In this document: positions 25,394-34,319 of the stretch, piece after piece
Numbering within the stretch: position 1 is the stretch's first letter
Layout of the letters: each line of letters begins with the position of its first letter
Source: JAJPXC01 sp964628905
GTDB lineage: Bacteria; Bacteroidota; Bacteroidia; Bacteroidales; Muribaculaceae
Assembly (NCBI GenBank): GCA_964628905.1
Contig: CAZVNS010000002.1
Span: 61,002-125,001, forward strand
DNA: 64,000 nt
Direction of reading: 5' to 3'
The notes under the pieces: model-generated
What the model was told of the DNA's origin: nothing
The model's database searches: none
What the model saw: the letters and a program-made list of their open reading frames with translations, nothing else
Program-made: the position numbers and the translations under genes

Positions 25394-27625
25394 ATGCAAA
25401 TACACACACGACTTATAGCAATCTTATCAGCGGCTCTATTCTCCCTGGGCTGCCTCGCCTCACAAGTGGGGTCGCACCCAGGTGCGTCCGCGGTGCAAGA
25501 GCAATCCCAAGAACAGTCCCCTGTGCTCGATGTGCGCAGCCGCCATATCGCCGACCGATATAAATCGTTGGCTAAAAAGCGTATTCGCACGGCGTCGGCA
25601 GATGAGCCGGAGCAGGTAGTGTATATGCCAGCGGTGCTTAGGCTCGACCCCGGAACCACTGTGGCGGACCTTGAGGAGATGGGCGTCAAGGTGATGCGAC
25701 AGCGCTTAAACCTGGTGCTTGCGTTCGTCCCCACCGACCGTATCGACCAGCTTGTCACCTTCTCCGGCATCAACCGCATGAGCCTGTCGGAGCCTAACCT
25801 CCCGGCCCTCGACCGCGCGCTCCCATTCTGTCAGACCGACCAGCTGATCGGCCTCGCTCCGGGGATGCCGCGCAGTTGGAGCGGCAAAGGTGTGGTGGTG
25901 GGTCTGACCGACATCGGTATCGACCCTTGGCATCCCAACTTTATCGCCCCCGACGGTGAGCCGCGAGTGAAGCGGTTTGTGACATATCGCGACACCCTCG
26001 GCGTGCGCTCCATAGCCACCCCCGCCGAACCGGCGGCTTTAGTGAGTGATAACTCCGACGAATGGCACGGCACCCACGTGCTCGGTATCCTCGCCGGTGG
26101 ATACACCGGCACTCCCTACCGCGGCATCGCCTCCGAAGCCGAGATTGTGGCCACGGCCAGCATGCTCACCGATGCCTGCATACTCGATGGCATCGAGGAG
26201 GTGATCGACTACGCCCGAGAGCAGGGTAAGCCCGCTGTCGTGAATATGTCGGTAGGCTCCTACACCGGTCCCCACGACGGCACCACGCTGTTCAACCAAT
26301 ATCTCGACCTGATGGGCCGCGAGGCGATAATCGTGATGTCGGCCGGCAACGAAGGGGAGTCGAAGATCTACTTCAACCACCGCTTCTCCACTGACGAACC
26401 CCGCAAGTCGGTGTGCGTCACCGACCACAAGTGGTATAACTGCCAACGCAACTATGGCTCAACCGACTTTTGGAGCCGTGATGAGCGCGAATTCAAGATG
26501 GCCTTGGAGGTTCGCGACATGTCCGACTACTCGATGGTGGCCTCCTTCCCCATGGTGGGAGGCCCCGACAGCCGCGAGTGGGAGATAGCCTCGCCGGGCT
26601 ACGCGACCACCAATGATGCGGTGCATAGCGATGTGTTCGACCGCTATTACCGCGGCTACTTTCGGCTGTCAGCCGGAGTCGACCCCGACAACGGTCGCTT
26701 CCATATCTATACCTCGATGGACCTGAGTTGCACCGACCTCCTTGGCGAGATGGGGCGCTACTTCGTCACACTCACCATCGCGGGTGACCCCGGAGTTGAG
26801 GTCGACGCCTATGCCGATGCCTACCAGGTGGAGTTCAACCACGGTGGCACGAGCCGCTTTGCCCAGGCCGGAGCCGACCGGTCGATAAGCGACATAGCCT
26901 GCGGGCACAACGTGATAGTGGTGGGGGCCGCCACATCGCGCAACACCGCCCCCACCTTGGCCGGCCCGCTGCTCGACTACACCCGCTACAACGAGGGTGA
27001 GGTTGCTCCATGGTCGAGTTATGGTGTGCTCGACGATGGACGCTCATTGCCGCACATTGCCGCGCCTGGCGGTTTCCTGATATCGTCTGTGTCGGGTGAG
27101 TATGTGAGGGCGCACCCTGAGGATGAGGGCCTGATGTCGTACAAAACCACCGTCAATGGCCGCGACGCATGGTGGATATGCGAGGGAGGCACGTCGATGT
27201 CGGCCCCCTACGTGGCCGGAGTGATAGCCCTGCTGCTTGAGCAGGATCCCACGCTCGACGTTGAGCAAGTGCGCGGGCTGCTGATGTCGACTGCCGACAG
27301 CGATATGGCTGATGCCGCCGACATACGTTGGGGAGCCGGGAGGCTCAACGCCCCGGCGGCTATGCGCGAACTGTTAAAGCTTAATGGCGTGGCCGATGTG
27401 GCCGCTGACCGCGAGCCGATGATTGATGTGAGCTTTGAGCCTGGCCGGATTGTGATACTTGCCGCCGACTCGGCCCGTGGCGAGGTGGCGGTTTACGCCA
27501 TCGACGGACGCCCTATGCTTCAGACCACTATCAGTGGCCCCCGCACCGAAATCGCTACCGAGTCGTTCCCCGCCGGCGTCTACCTGCTCCGCACCCCCAC
27601 CTCCACCCACAAGTTCCACAAATGA
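25394..27625 (+). CDS. Secreted S8 (subtilisin) family protease with T9SS-type C-terminal domain
   Basis: The 743-residue protein has an N-terminal signal peptide and a subtilase domain from about residue 160 to 680. The catalytic triad is D173 (GLTDIGID), H225 (EWHGTHVLGILAGG) and S601 (GGTSMSAPYVAG). Between H and S lies a large insert of about 300 residues, as in Bacteroidetes subtilases. The last 75 residues (EVAVYAIDGRPMLQT, SFPAGVYLLR) look like a type IX sorting domain, so export to the surface by the PorQ-containing system is inferred. Residues 23-34 are encoded by a copy of the REP-like repeat, just after the signal peptide. Confidence 0.9.
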   Translation: MQIHTRLIAILSAALFSLGCLASQVGSHPGASAVQEQSQEQSPVLDVRSRHIADRYKSLAKKRIRTASADEPEQVVYMPAVLRLDPGTTVADLEEMGVKVMRQRLNLVLAFVPTDRIDQLVTFSGINRMSLSEPNLPALDRALPFCQTDQLIGLAPGMPRSWSGKGVVVGLTDIGIDPWHPNFIAPDGEPRVKRFVTYRDTLGVRSIATPAEPAALVSDNSDEWHGTHVLGILAGGYTGTPYRGIASEAEIVATASMLTDACILDGIEEVIDYAREQGKPAVVNMSVGSYTGPHDGTTLFNQYLDLMGREAIIVMSAGNEGESKIYFNHRFSTDEPRKSVCVTDHKWYNCQRNYGSTDFWSRDEREFKMALEVRDMSDYSMVASFPMVGGPDSREWEIASPGYATTNDAVHSDVFDRYYRGYFRLSAGVDPDNGRFHIYTSMDLSCTDLLGEMGRYFVTLTIAGDPGVEVDAYADAYQVEFNHGGTSRFAQAGADRSISDIACGHNVIVVGAATSRNTAPTLAGPLLDYTRYNEGEVAPWSSYGVLDDGRSLPHIAAPGGFLISSVSGEYVRAHPEDEGLMSYKTTVNGRDAWWICEGGTSMSAPYVAGVIALLLEQDPTLDVEQVRGLLMSTADSDMADAADIRWGAGRLNAPAAMRELLKLNGVADVAADREPMIDVSFEPGRIVILAADSARGEVAVYAIDGRPMLQTTISGPRTEIATESFPAGVYLLRTPTSTHKFHK
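25461..25493 (+). repeat. REP-like dispersed repeat, copy 4, inside the S8 protease gene
   Basis: CACAAGTGGGGTCGCACCCA and then GGTGCGTCCGCGG is one of the best copies of the family. It lies in frame within codons 23-34 of the protease, at the end of the signal peptide, and the frame stays open through it. Confidence 0.88.
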
Positions 27626-27633
27626 CATCCCCT

Positions 27634-27660
27634 CCGCGGACGCACCAGGGTGTGTCCGCG
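27634..27660 (-). repeat. REP-like dispersed repeat, copy 5 (palindromic variant)
   Basis: The element reads CCGCGGACGCACC, A, GGGTGTGTCCGCG. Both ends carry the GTCCGCG half, so it is almost a perfect palindrome. It lies 8 bases after the protease stop, between convergent genes, and could act as a terminator. Confidence 0.75.
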
Positions 27661-27688
27661 AATATGGGGTGCGTCAGATGGGGCGGGG

Positions 27689-28207
27689 TTATTGGAGGAA
27701 GCGGTGGTAGAGGTAGGCGTCGCGGTACTCGCGGCCTACGCGGAGCCATGAGCGCAGATGCCCCTCGATGGCGTAGCCCCGGCGCTCGAACAGGGCGCGG
27801 CTGGCGGCGTTATCTGCGGGGATGATGGCCCAAAGTTGGTGCATGCCTAAGAGGTTGCGGCTATATGAGGCGAGGAGCTCAAGAGCGGCGCTACCTACGC
27901 CGAGGCGCTGATGGGCGATGTCGACCATGATGCCTACCTGGCCGCGGCGGTTGACGGGGTCGAAGTTGGTGATGTCGACCATGCCTAACGGCTCGCGCGA
28001 TTGGGTGTCGGTGATCATCAGTCGCAGTTCGCCGCTGGCGTAGGGGTCGGCGGTGTAGCCGGCGATATAGTCCCACACTTGTTTGCGAGAGAAGGGAGCT
28101 GCGGCAGAGCCGCTGAGCCATAGGCGGGAGTCGTTCTCCCAGCGGTAGATGGTGTCGATGTCGGTGGGCTCGAGGGCTCGGAGTGTAACGCGGTCGTTGG
28201 TGAGCAT
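27689..28207 (-). CDS. GNAT-family N-acetyltransferase
   Basis: This 172-residue protein is a RimJ/RimL-like acetyltransferase: MLTNDRVTLRALEPTDIDTI, IGIMVD-type strand (QVGIMVDIAHQRLGVGSAALELL) with the acetyl-CoA loop, and ASRALFERRGYAIEGHLRSWLRVGREYRDAYLYH. It uses acetyl-CoA; the acceptor (protein N-terminus or small amine) is not known. The start at 28207 is 11 bases after the recR stop. Confidence 0.88.
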   Translation of the reverse strand: MLTNDRVTLRALEPTDIDTIYRWENDSRLWLSGSAAAPFSRKQVWDYIAGYTADPYASGELRLMITDTQSREPLGMVDITNFDPVNRRGQVGIMVDIAHQRLGVGSAALELLASYSRNLLGMHQLWAIIPADNAASRALFERRGYAIEGHLRSWLRVGREYRDAYLYHRFLQ

Positions 28208-28218
28208 GGTGAGGGTAG

Positions 28219-28833
28219 TTAGGTGGCGGTGAAGGGGGTACGGTTGAGTAGGGAGCGGCCGAGGGTGATCTCGTCGGTGTATTCGATGTCGTTGCCCACG
28301 GCCACGCCGCGAGCCAGCTGGGTGACCAGCACACCGGTGTCGCACAGGCGGCGGTAGAGGTAGAAGCTCGTGGTCTCACCCTCGATGGTGGCGCCGAGGG
28401 CGAGTATCACCTCGCGAACCTGGCCCGAGCGCACGCGGTTTATCAGCGAGTCAATCTCAAGCTGGTCAGGGCCTACGCCATCCATCGGTGCGATGACACC
28501 GCCGAGCACGTGGTATACGCCGTCGAACTGGCGCGTGCGCTCGAAGATGAGCACATCCTTGACATTCTCGACCACACACACCGTGGAGTGGTCGCGGCGG
28601 TCGTCGGAGCAGATAGGGCACACGTCTTCCTGCGAGATGTTGTGGCACACGCGGCAATATTTGATGCCGCGGCGCATGTCGATCAGCGACTGCCCCAGGC
28701 CCACGGCCACCGACTCCTCCTGGCGCAGCAGGTGGAGCGCCAGACGCAGGGCCGTCTTGCGCCCGATGCCGGGGAGGCGCGACAGTTCGGTGACGGCTCC
28801 TTCGAGCAATGCGGATTCAAATTCACGTTCCAT
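28219..28833 (-). CDS. recR: Recombination mediator protein RecR
   Basis: RecR helps load RecA in the RecFOR pathway. The 204-residue protein has an N-terminal helix-hairpin-helix (LPGIGRKTALRLALHLL), a four-cysteine zinc finger (YCRVCHNISQEDVCPIC) and a Toprim domain (VCVVENVKDVLIFERT, then YHVLGGVIAPMDGVGPDQL). All motifs are intact. The ORF is the first of a short recR-GNAT run. Confidence 0.96.
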   Translation of the reverse strand: MEREFESALLEGAVTELSRLPGIGRKTALRLALHLLRQEESVAVGLGQSLIDMRRGIKYCRVCHNISQEDVCPICSDDRRDHSTVCVVENVKDVLIFERTRQFDGVYHVLGGVIAPMDGVGPDQLEIDSLINRVRSGQVREVILALGATIEGETTSFYLYRRLCDTGVLVTQLARGVAVGNDIEYTDEITLGRSLLNRTPFTAT

Positions 28834-28920
28834 ACCACAAAATTACGATTTTCGACGCTAATTAGCACTTAGGGCGCAGATATTAACAATAATTAAGTAG
28901 CGTGTACGAAATTTCAACCT

Positions 28921-28928
28921 TATCTTTG
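28921..28928 (+). promoter_or_regulatory. -7 promoter box of the phosphodiester glycosidase gene
   Basis: TATCTTTG is a perfect TAnnTTTG box, 69 bases before the ATG, implying an AT-rich leader of about 60 bases. No clear TTTG is visible upstream. Confidence 0.6.
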
Positions 28929-28997
28929 CGCTAACCTTATTTCAACCCAACAACTACACCCATTATCACAAAAAAAACATATAAAACACAGTATAAC

Positions 28998-31568
28998 ATG
29001 AAAAAATCTCTACTCAGCCTGCTGGCTGCCGTGATCGCCCTGCCCGTGGGCGCCGAGACCCTTGAGCTCAACGGCAAGCAGCACGAAATCGAGGAGCTGA
29101 TCAGCCGCACCGTAGGTCCCGGTATCACCTACAAGCGCATCCGCTCCAACACATATCCACTCAATATCAATCTGATAATGATGGATGTGACCAACCCCTA
29201 CAACAAGATGCAGACCACCACTGCCAACGAGTCGTCGCAAGGCACTGAGTTGCTTGTGAAGCAAGCTGCCCGGCAGACCACCGACCAGATGCGCCCCATA
29301 GCCGGCGCCAACGGCAATTTCTGGTGCGTCAACACCCAGGAGCCCTACAGCCCCTCGCTGGTGGGTATCTGCTACGGAGGTCACGGCAAGAACGGTGAAA
29401 TGATCACCGAGACCAACAACACCAACGATGAGTGGAACGGCGGCTGGAAGCACACCGGTATCGTCGGTATCTCACCCGACCGTCAGCTCTACGCCGGCCA
29501 CTACTTCTTCAAAGGCTACGTCAAAGGTGCCACACTCCCCCAAACCCGCCAAATCAACCAGATCAACAAGGTGGTGCGTGATGAGGAAATCGGCCTGTAC
29601 AACAGCTTCTACGGCAATACCAAAGCCTTCCGCCCCGTCGACCAACAAGCCAACGACAATGGTGTGCAGGAGTTCGTGGCCGTCCACAACGTTTCCACCG
29701 AGGTACTCTGCGACTTCGCCGAGGGCCAGGAGTGGAAGATCGGCGAAAAGGTGACTATGATCGTCAAGGAGGTTCGCCCCAACGCCGGTGAAGGCACCCT
29801 CGGCAACTACGCCTGCGCCCTGGTAGGTCGCGGCGCACGCGCCACCGAGCTCGCCGAGCTTAATGTTGGCGACGAGATCACCGTGGAGACCAACTACTAC
29901 TATCAGACCACCGATGAGGCCGGCGAGACCACCGACCACAAAATCAAGCTCGACAACTTCATCGCCGGCAACGCCACTGTGATGATCGACGGCGAGCTGA
30001 CAAAGTATAACACCTCCGAGACCTACAACTCGCAGGTATATTCACGCACCGGCTACGGTAAGTCGGCCGACGGCAAGACCCTCTACATCATGGTGATCGA
30101 CAAGTCGAACGACCCCGTCTACGGCAATTCGGCAGGCTGTCCCACCAGCGTGATGTGCGCCCTGGCCAAGCACTACGGCTGCTCCGACATGGTCAACTTC
30201 GACGCCGGCGGCTCAGCTATGATGTACCTCGACGGCGCGATCATCAACCGTACCACCGAGGGCACCCCGCGCGCCGTGTCCAACGGTATGCTCTGCTACT
30301 CAATCGCCCCCAAGGACGACAAGGTGGCCCGTCTGGCATTTGACGACATCACCCTCCAGGCTCCCCCATACTCAACCTTCCAGCCCCGCATCATCGCCTA
30401 CAACCAGTACGACGACGTGATCTCTTACGACTTCCACGGCTTCGAGCTCAGCTGCGATCCCGCACTCGGCACATGCCAGGGTGAGGAATTCGTGGCCGGG
30501 GGCAACGCTACAACAATGCCCCTTACCGCCACCTACGAGGGTGTGTCAGTGTCGAAGGATATGACCATTGTCGACGCCAACGTCGCCATCCGCATCCACA
30601 ACCTGCTCATTGACTCAGCCAAGGAATACCCCATCGAGGTGACCGCCGCTATCGGCGCCAACACCTATGCCTACAACCCCGCCGCCATCGAGTGGACCAT
30701 CGAGGATCCCAACATTGTTGGCATCGACGCCAACGGCGTGCTTAAGGGCACTACCGAGGGTACAACCAAGGTCACCGGCAAGATTGGCACCTATGTCGAC
30801 GAGATGAACGTCACCGTCGAGATCGCTTCTGACAAATACATGGCCCTGACCGACAACGATGGTTGGAAGCTCACCAACACCGGCGTCACCGACTCATCGA
30901 TGGCCGCCGACGGCACCGTCAGCTACACCTTCGGTGTCAACTCGCGCAGCGGCTCGGCCCTGAAGGTGGCTAAGACAGCGCCTTTCTACTCAATCCCCGA
31001 CAAGATTTGGCTCACATTCCAGAGCACAGTGCCCGTTGACGAGATCGTGGCCGATATCCGCGAAGCCGGCAACAACCGCGCAAACAACGTGACCCTCACT
31101 AACTCAGGCGAAAGCTTCGCCGCCGATCAGGAGTATCGCATCGAGATCCCCATGACCGACATCGTTGAGGATCCCTCCGACCTGATCAACTACCCCCTTA
31201 CACTCAACTCGATCAACTTCAAGTTCCCCAAGGACGACACCCTGACCGGAACAGCCCAGACCTTGAAGCTCACATCCATCGAGGGTGAGTACGCCTCCAA
31301 CACCGGCGTTGAGGCCGTAAGCGTTACCGACTCAAAGGCTTACGCCACGGTTTACCCCAACCCCGTGACCGACGGCATCGTCACCGTAAGTGCTTCAAGC
31401 TACATCAACCAGGTAGCAATCTACACCGTTAGTGGATCCCTGATGGGTCGCTATCCCGTAGGCGACCACCAGGCTACACTCAACGTGGGCAGCCTCAACT
31501 CAGGCCTCTACATCGTGGCCATCCAGACCGCCGACGGCGTGAAGACCACCCGCCTTATTGTGAAGTAA
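28998..31568 (+). CDS. Secreted phosphodiester glycosidase-domain protein with T9SS sorting domain
   Basis: The 856-residue protein has a signal peptide (MKKSLLSLLAAVIALPVGAE), then a phosphodiester glycosidase (NAGPA-like) domain over about residues 50-440, shown by IAGANGNFW near residue 103 and GCSDMVNFDAGGSAMMYLDG near residue 395, then Ig-like/BIG2-type segments (ITLQAPPYSTFQPRI; AIEWTIEDPNIVGIDANGVLKGTTEGT), and a C-terminal sorting domain (VYPNPVTDGIVTVSA, GLYIVAIQTADG). Known relatives remove GlcNAc from phosphodiester-linked mannose. A surface role on a host or microbial phosphoglycan is inferred. Confidence 0.85.
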   Translation: MKKSLLSLLAAVIALPVGAETLELNGKQHEIEELISRTVGPGITYKRIRSNTYPLNINLIMMDVTNPYNKMQTTTANESSQGTELLVKQAARQTTDQMRPIAGANGNFWCVNTQEPYSPSLVGICYGGHGKNGEMITETNNTNDEWNGGWKHTGIVGISPDRQLYAGHYFFKGYVKGATLPQTRQINQINKVVRDEEIGLYNSFYGNTKAFRPVDQQANDNGVQEFVAVHNVSTEVLCDFAEGQEWKIGEKVTMIVKEVRPNAGEGTLGNYACALVGRGARATELAELNVGDEITVETNYYYQTTDEAGETTDHKIKLDNFIAGNATVMIDGELTKYNTSETYNSQVYSRTGYGKSADGKTLYIMVIDKSNDPVYGNSAGCPTSVMCALAKHYGCSDMVNFDAGGSAMMYLDGAIINRTTEGTPRAVSNGMLCYSIAPKDDKVARLAFDDITLQAPPYSTFQPRIIAYNQYDDVISYDFHGFELSCDPALGTCQGEEFVAGGNATTMPLTATYEGVSVSKDMTIVDANVAIRIHNLLIDSAKEYPIEVTAAIGANTYAYNPAAIEWTIEDPNIVGIDANGVLKGTTEGTTKVTGKIGTYVDEMNVTVEIASDKYMALTDNDGWKLTNTGVTDSSMAADGTVSYTFGVNSRSGSALKVAKTAPFYSIPDKIWLTFQSTVPVDEIVADIREAGNNRANNVTLTNSGESFAADQEYRIEIPMTDIVEDPSDLINYPLTLNSINFKFPKDDTLTGTAQTLKLTSIEGEYASNTGVEAVSVTDSKAYATVYPNPVTDGIVTVSASSYINQVAIYTVSGSLMGRYPVGDHQATLNVGSLNSGLYIVAIQTADGVKTTRLIVK

Positions 31569-31599
31569 TTTTGCGAAAATCTTTTGATTCATCACACAC

Positions 31600-33609
31600 A
31601 TGCACGAATACCTGCGAAATAAAATTGCCAACTCTGAGCTGTTGCAGCGCCTGATCTACACCCCCTCACCGCAGTGGGTGATACTGATGCTCGACATGCT
31701 TATCGTGGCTCTGAGTTGCACTATCACATTCACGTTCAGCCCCGTTCACGGTTCGGAGCCCAACCTCCACTGGCTTGCGTCGCCGGCCAGCATCACCGTT
31801 GTGATACTCTTCATCTACCTGATCACCAGTAAGCTGATGCATAGCAGTGAGTACATCGTCAGGATGTCGATGATAGTCGACCTGTATAGGCTGACGCTGA
31901 TGGTGTCGATGGCCTCGGTGGAGCTTGTGGTGCTGTCGCTTGCCGTCAATGCCGCTACGGGATTGCTGTATATACGCGTGTGGAATATATTCATTGTGGG
32001 GATGATGTCGTTCACGATGATGATGGTGATGAGGCTCGTTGTGAAGTTTGCCTATGCGCGAGTAATCTCCACCAACAGGCTCCGCGAGCGCGTGATAGTG
32101 CTCGGCTCCAACATCAACTCCTTTGCCATAGCCAACGCCCTGCGAAGCGAGGAAAATGGCCGCTTCTTCCCGGTGGCGCTCCTGAGCCTGACCAACATTG
32201 GTGACCATAAGATTGATAATCTCCCCATAGTGCCATTCGATCAGAATAAAGTCAAAGAGGTGTTTGAGAAATACCGCTGCAGCACACTGATTTTCCTCCC
32301 CAACCAGCAGGAATTTGTGCGTACGGTGCTTGCCAACGTACTGCTCGACAACAATATCAAGCTACTGCTGCTCAACCAAGTGGAGGAGATAGAGATGAAG
32401 GTGGATGAGGACTCACCCCGACTCTCACCCCATGTGCGCCCGATCGATATCGAGGACCTGCTTGGCCGCGAGCAGATTAAGACCGACAACATGCGCATCC
32501 ATGAGCTAATCGCCGGCCAGGTGGTGATGATTACCGGAGCCGCGGGATCAATCGGGTCGGAGATTGTGCGCCAGGTCGCCCGCCTGAAGGCGTGCGACAT
32601 AGTGCTCGTTGATCAAGCCGAGACCCCGATGCACGACATGCAGCTCGAGATGGAGGCCACATTCCCCGACATCAGGATACACCTGTTTGTGGGCGACGTC
32701 ACCAATCCGGTGCGTATGGAGCGCGCCTTCGTCAAGTACAGACCCCGTTATGTGTTCCACGCAGCCGCCTACAAGCATGTGCCAATGATGGAGCGCAACC
32801 CCACCGAGGCAATCCTCACTAACGTGTTCGGCACAAAAAATATAGCTGACCTCTCGGTGAAGTACGGCGTGGAGAAGTTTGTGATGATATCCACCGACAA
32901 GGCCGTCAACCCCACCAACATAATGGGGGCATCGAAGCGCATCGCCGAAATCTACGTGCAGTCGCTCTTCTTCCTCCGCCGGCAATATCACGACGGCTCG
33001 ACAACCCAGTTTATCACCACCCGATTTGGCAACGTGTTAGGCTCAAACGGTTCGGTGATACCGCTGTTCCGCCGCCAGATTGAGGCCGGAGGGCCCGTGA
33101 CTGTGACCCATCGCGACGTCAGACGCTACTTCATGACCATCCCCGAGGCATGCTCGCTCGTGCTCGAAGCCGGATGCATGGGACGCGGCGGTGAAATCTA
33201 CATATTCGACATGGGCAAGTCGGTGAAGATCTACGACCTCGCCTGCCGCATGATCTCGCTCGCCGGACTCCGCGTGGGTGAGGATATCAAGATAGTGGAG
33301 ACCGGATTGCGTCCCGGAGAGAAACTGTATGAGGAGCTGCTCAACGACAAGGAGCGCACCATACCCACTCACCACAAGAAGATTATGGTGGCCAAGGTGC
33401 GCACCTATGACTATATCGACGTGATGAACCATCTGACTGTGCTCCGCGAGGCCATCGACACGTGCGACACACACCGGCTGGTGGCCGAGATGAAGCATAT
33501 CGTGCCCGAATATCATTCGCAAAACTCCAAGTATGAGGCTATCGACCGCGAAATCCTGGAGGAGGACGCTCCCGACATCCTCACCGAAGACAAACCCGCA
33601 ACCGCCTGA
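31600..33609 (+). CDS. Nucleoside-diphosphate-sugar 4,6-dehydratase, membrane-bound (FlaA1/CapD/PglF type)
   Basis: The 669-residue protein has four membrane helices in its first 150 residues, a CoA-binding-like Rossmann domain (RERVIVLGSNINSF) and a C-terminal short-chain dehydratase domain with ITGAAGSIGSEIVRQ near residue 313, AAYKHVPMMERNP and the SxxK-type STDKAVNPTN motif. Such enzymes convert UDP-GlcNAc to 4-keto-6-deoxy sugars for capsule, O-antigen or protein glycans. It follows the glycosidase gene by 31 bases. The 60-residue acidic tail is typical. Confidence 0.93.
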   Translation: MHEYLRNKIANSELLQRLIYTPSPQWVILMLDMLIVALSCTITFTFSPVHGSEPNLHWLASPASITVVILFIYLITSKLMHSSEYIVRMSMIVDLYRLTLMVSMASVELVVLSLAVNAATGLLYIRVWNIFIVGMMSFTMMMVMRLVVKFAYARVISTNRLRERVIVLGSNINSFAIANALRSEENGRFFPVALLSLTNIGDHKIDNLPIVPFDQNKVKEVFEKYRCSTLIFLPNQQEFVRTVLANVLLDNNIKLLLLNQVEEIEMKVDEDSPRLSPHVRPIDIEDLLGREQIKTDNMRIHELIAGQVVMITGAAGSIGSEIVRQVARLKACDIVLVDQAETPMHDMQLEMEATFPDIRIHLFVGDVTNPVRMERAFVKYRPRYVFHAAAYKHVPMMERNPTEAILTNVFGTKNIADLSVKYGVEKFVMISTDKAVNPTNIMGASKRIAEIYVQSLFFLRRQYHDGSTTQFITTRFGNVLGSNGSVIPLFRRQIEAGGPVTVTHRDVRRYFMTIPEACSLVLEAGCMGRGGEIYIFDMGKSVKIYDLACRMISLAGLRVGEDIKIVETGLRPGEKLYEELLNDKERTIPTHHKKIMVAKVRTYDYIDVMNHLTVLREAIDTCDTHRLVAEMKHIVPEYHSQNSKYEAIDREILEEDAPDILTEDKPATA

Positions 33610-33611
33610 TT

Positions 33612-33908
33612 ATGGTAAAGCATATAGTGACATTCAAACTCAAGGGCACTGCAGCCGAACGCCGCGATGCCAGCATGAAATTTAAGGAAGCACTGGAAGC
33701 GCTCCCCGCTCAGATTGACTGCCTTCAGTCGATAGAGGTGGGACTCAACGAAAATCCGACTGAGGACTGGGACGTGGTGCTCACAGCCGTTGTACCCACG
33801 ATGGCCGATGTGGCAGTCTATGCCAAACACCCCGCCCATGTGGCAGCCGCCGCGATCGTGGGGCCCCTGAAGGAGTCGCGCGCTTGTGTCGACTACGAGT
33901 TGATGTGA
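33612..33908 (+). CDS. Dabb-family (stress-responsive A/B barrel) small protein
   Basis: This 98-residue protein starts MVKHIVTFKLKG and contains the alternating strands and helices of a dimeric alpha-beta barrel (DWDVVLTAVVPTMADVAVYAKHPAHVAAAAIV). Family members are plant stress proteins and bacterial polyketide-cyclase-like enzymes; the role in Bacteroidetes is unknown. It starts 2 bases after the dehydratase stop. The last base of its stop is also the first base of a 10-bp inverted repeat. Confidence 0.85.
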   Translation: MVKHIVTFKLKGTAAERRDASMKFKEALEALPAQIDCLQSIEVGLNENPTEDWDVVLTAVVPTMADVAVYAKHPAHVAAAAIVGPLKESRACVDYELM

Positions 33909-34240
33909 CGAAACAGCGAGCGGTACCCCTTGCGCGACCCGTAGCACGTCCGTTGGTCTGACTTGTTGACCACTGTATCGGCGTATTTGTCGGCCGGTAT
34001 CAGCTTATAGCCCTTGCGGTTAAGTTTAAGGATATTGCGGCGGTCGCTCAGAGTGGCTGCCGCAATAAGATTTAGCCCGAAGTCGCTGTCGAGGTTGAGC
34101 AGCAAGTTGAATGCCACGTTGAGCACTGTGGCGCACAGTCTGATGGCCCCCTTAAACCGGTGAGTCCAACGGTTATAAGTGTGCTTCATGCGCCACCAAC
34201 GGCGGCTCAGCTTCTTGATATGATGCGATGGAGATCCCAT
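33893..34240 (-). CDS. Unrecognised basic 115-residue ORF, possibly a transposase remnant
   Basis: This reading frame has few arguments for it but looks protein-like. Its first 45 residues are strongly basic and helical (HIKKLSRRWWRMKHTYNRWT, then KGAIRLCATVLNVAFNL), a pattern like the C-terminal end of DDE transposases. The rest is not recognisable. An in-frame stop lies 15 bases upstream of the ATG, so it cannot extend. It overlaps the last 16 bases of the Dabb gene and is bracketed by a 10-bp inverted repeat. It may be a decayed mobile element or a spurious frame. Confidence 0.35.
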   Translation of the reverse strand: MGSPSHHIKKLSRRWWRMKHTYNRWTHRFKGAIRLCATVLNVAFNLLLNLDSDFGLNLIAAATLSDRRNILKLNRKGYKLIPADKYADTVVNKSDQRTCYGSRKGYRSLFRHINS

Positions 34241-34311
34241 CAGGTGTGGTCAGTTACGGAGTGCAATAGTTTGTTACGCTGTAGTAATAACACCCGATGG
34301 GGCTGTTTCGT
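33908..34311. repeat. 10-bp inverted repeats bracketing the orphan ORF
   Basis: ACGAAACAGC at 33908-33917 has a perfect complement at 34302-34311. Inside, an 11/12 match pair, CCCATCAGGTGT (34236-34247) and ACACCCGATGGG (34290-34301), makes a second inverted repeat ending next to the right outer arm. No target-site duplication is seen, so a mobile-element origin is unproved. Confidence 0.5.
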
Positions 34312-34319
34312 TTAGGCGC

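Noticed and set aside
27622..27825. Glycine/arginine-rich plus-strand frame after the S8 protease
   Set aside because: It is made of REP-like copy 5 and the antisense of the GNAT gene, with no independent support.
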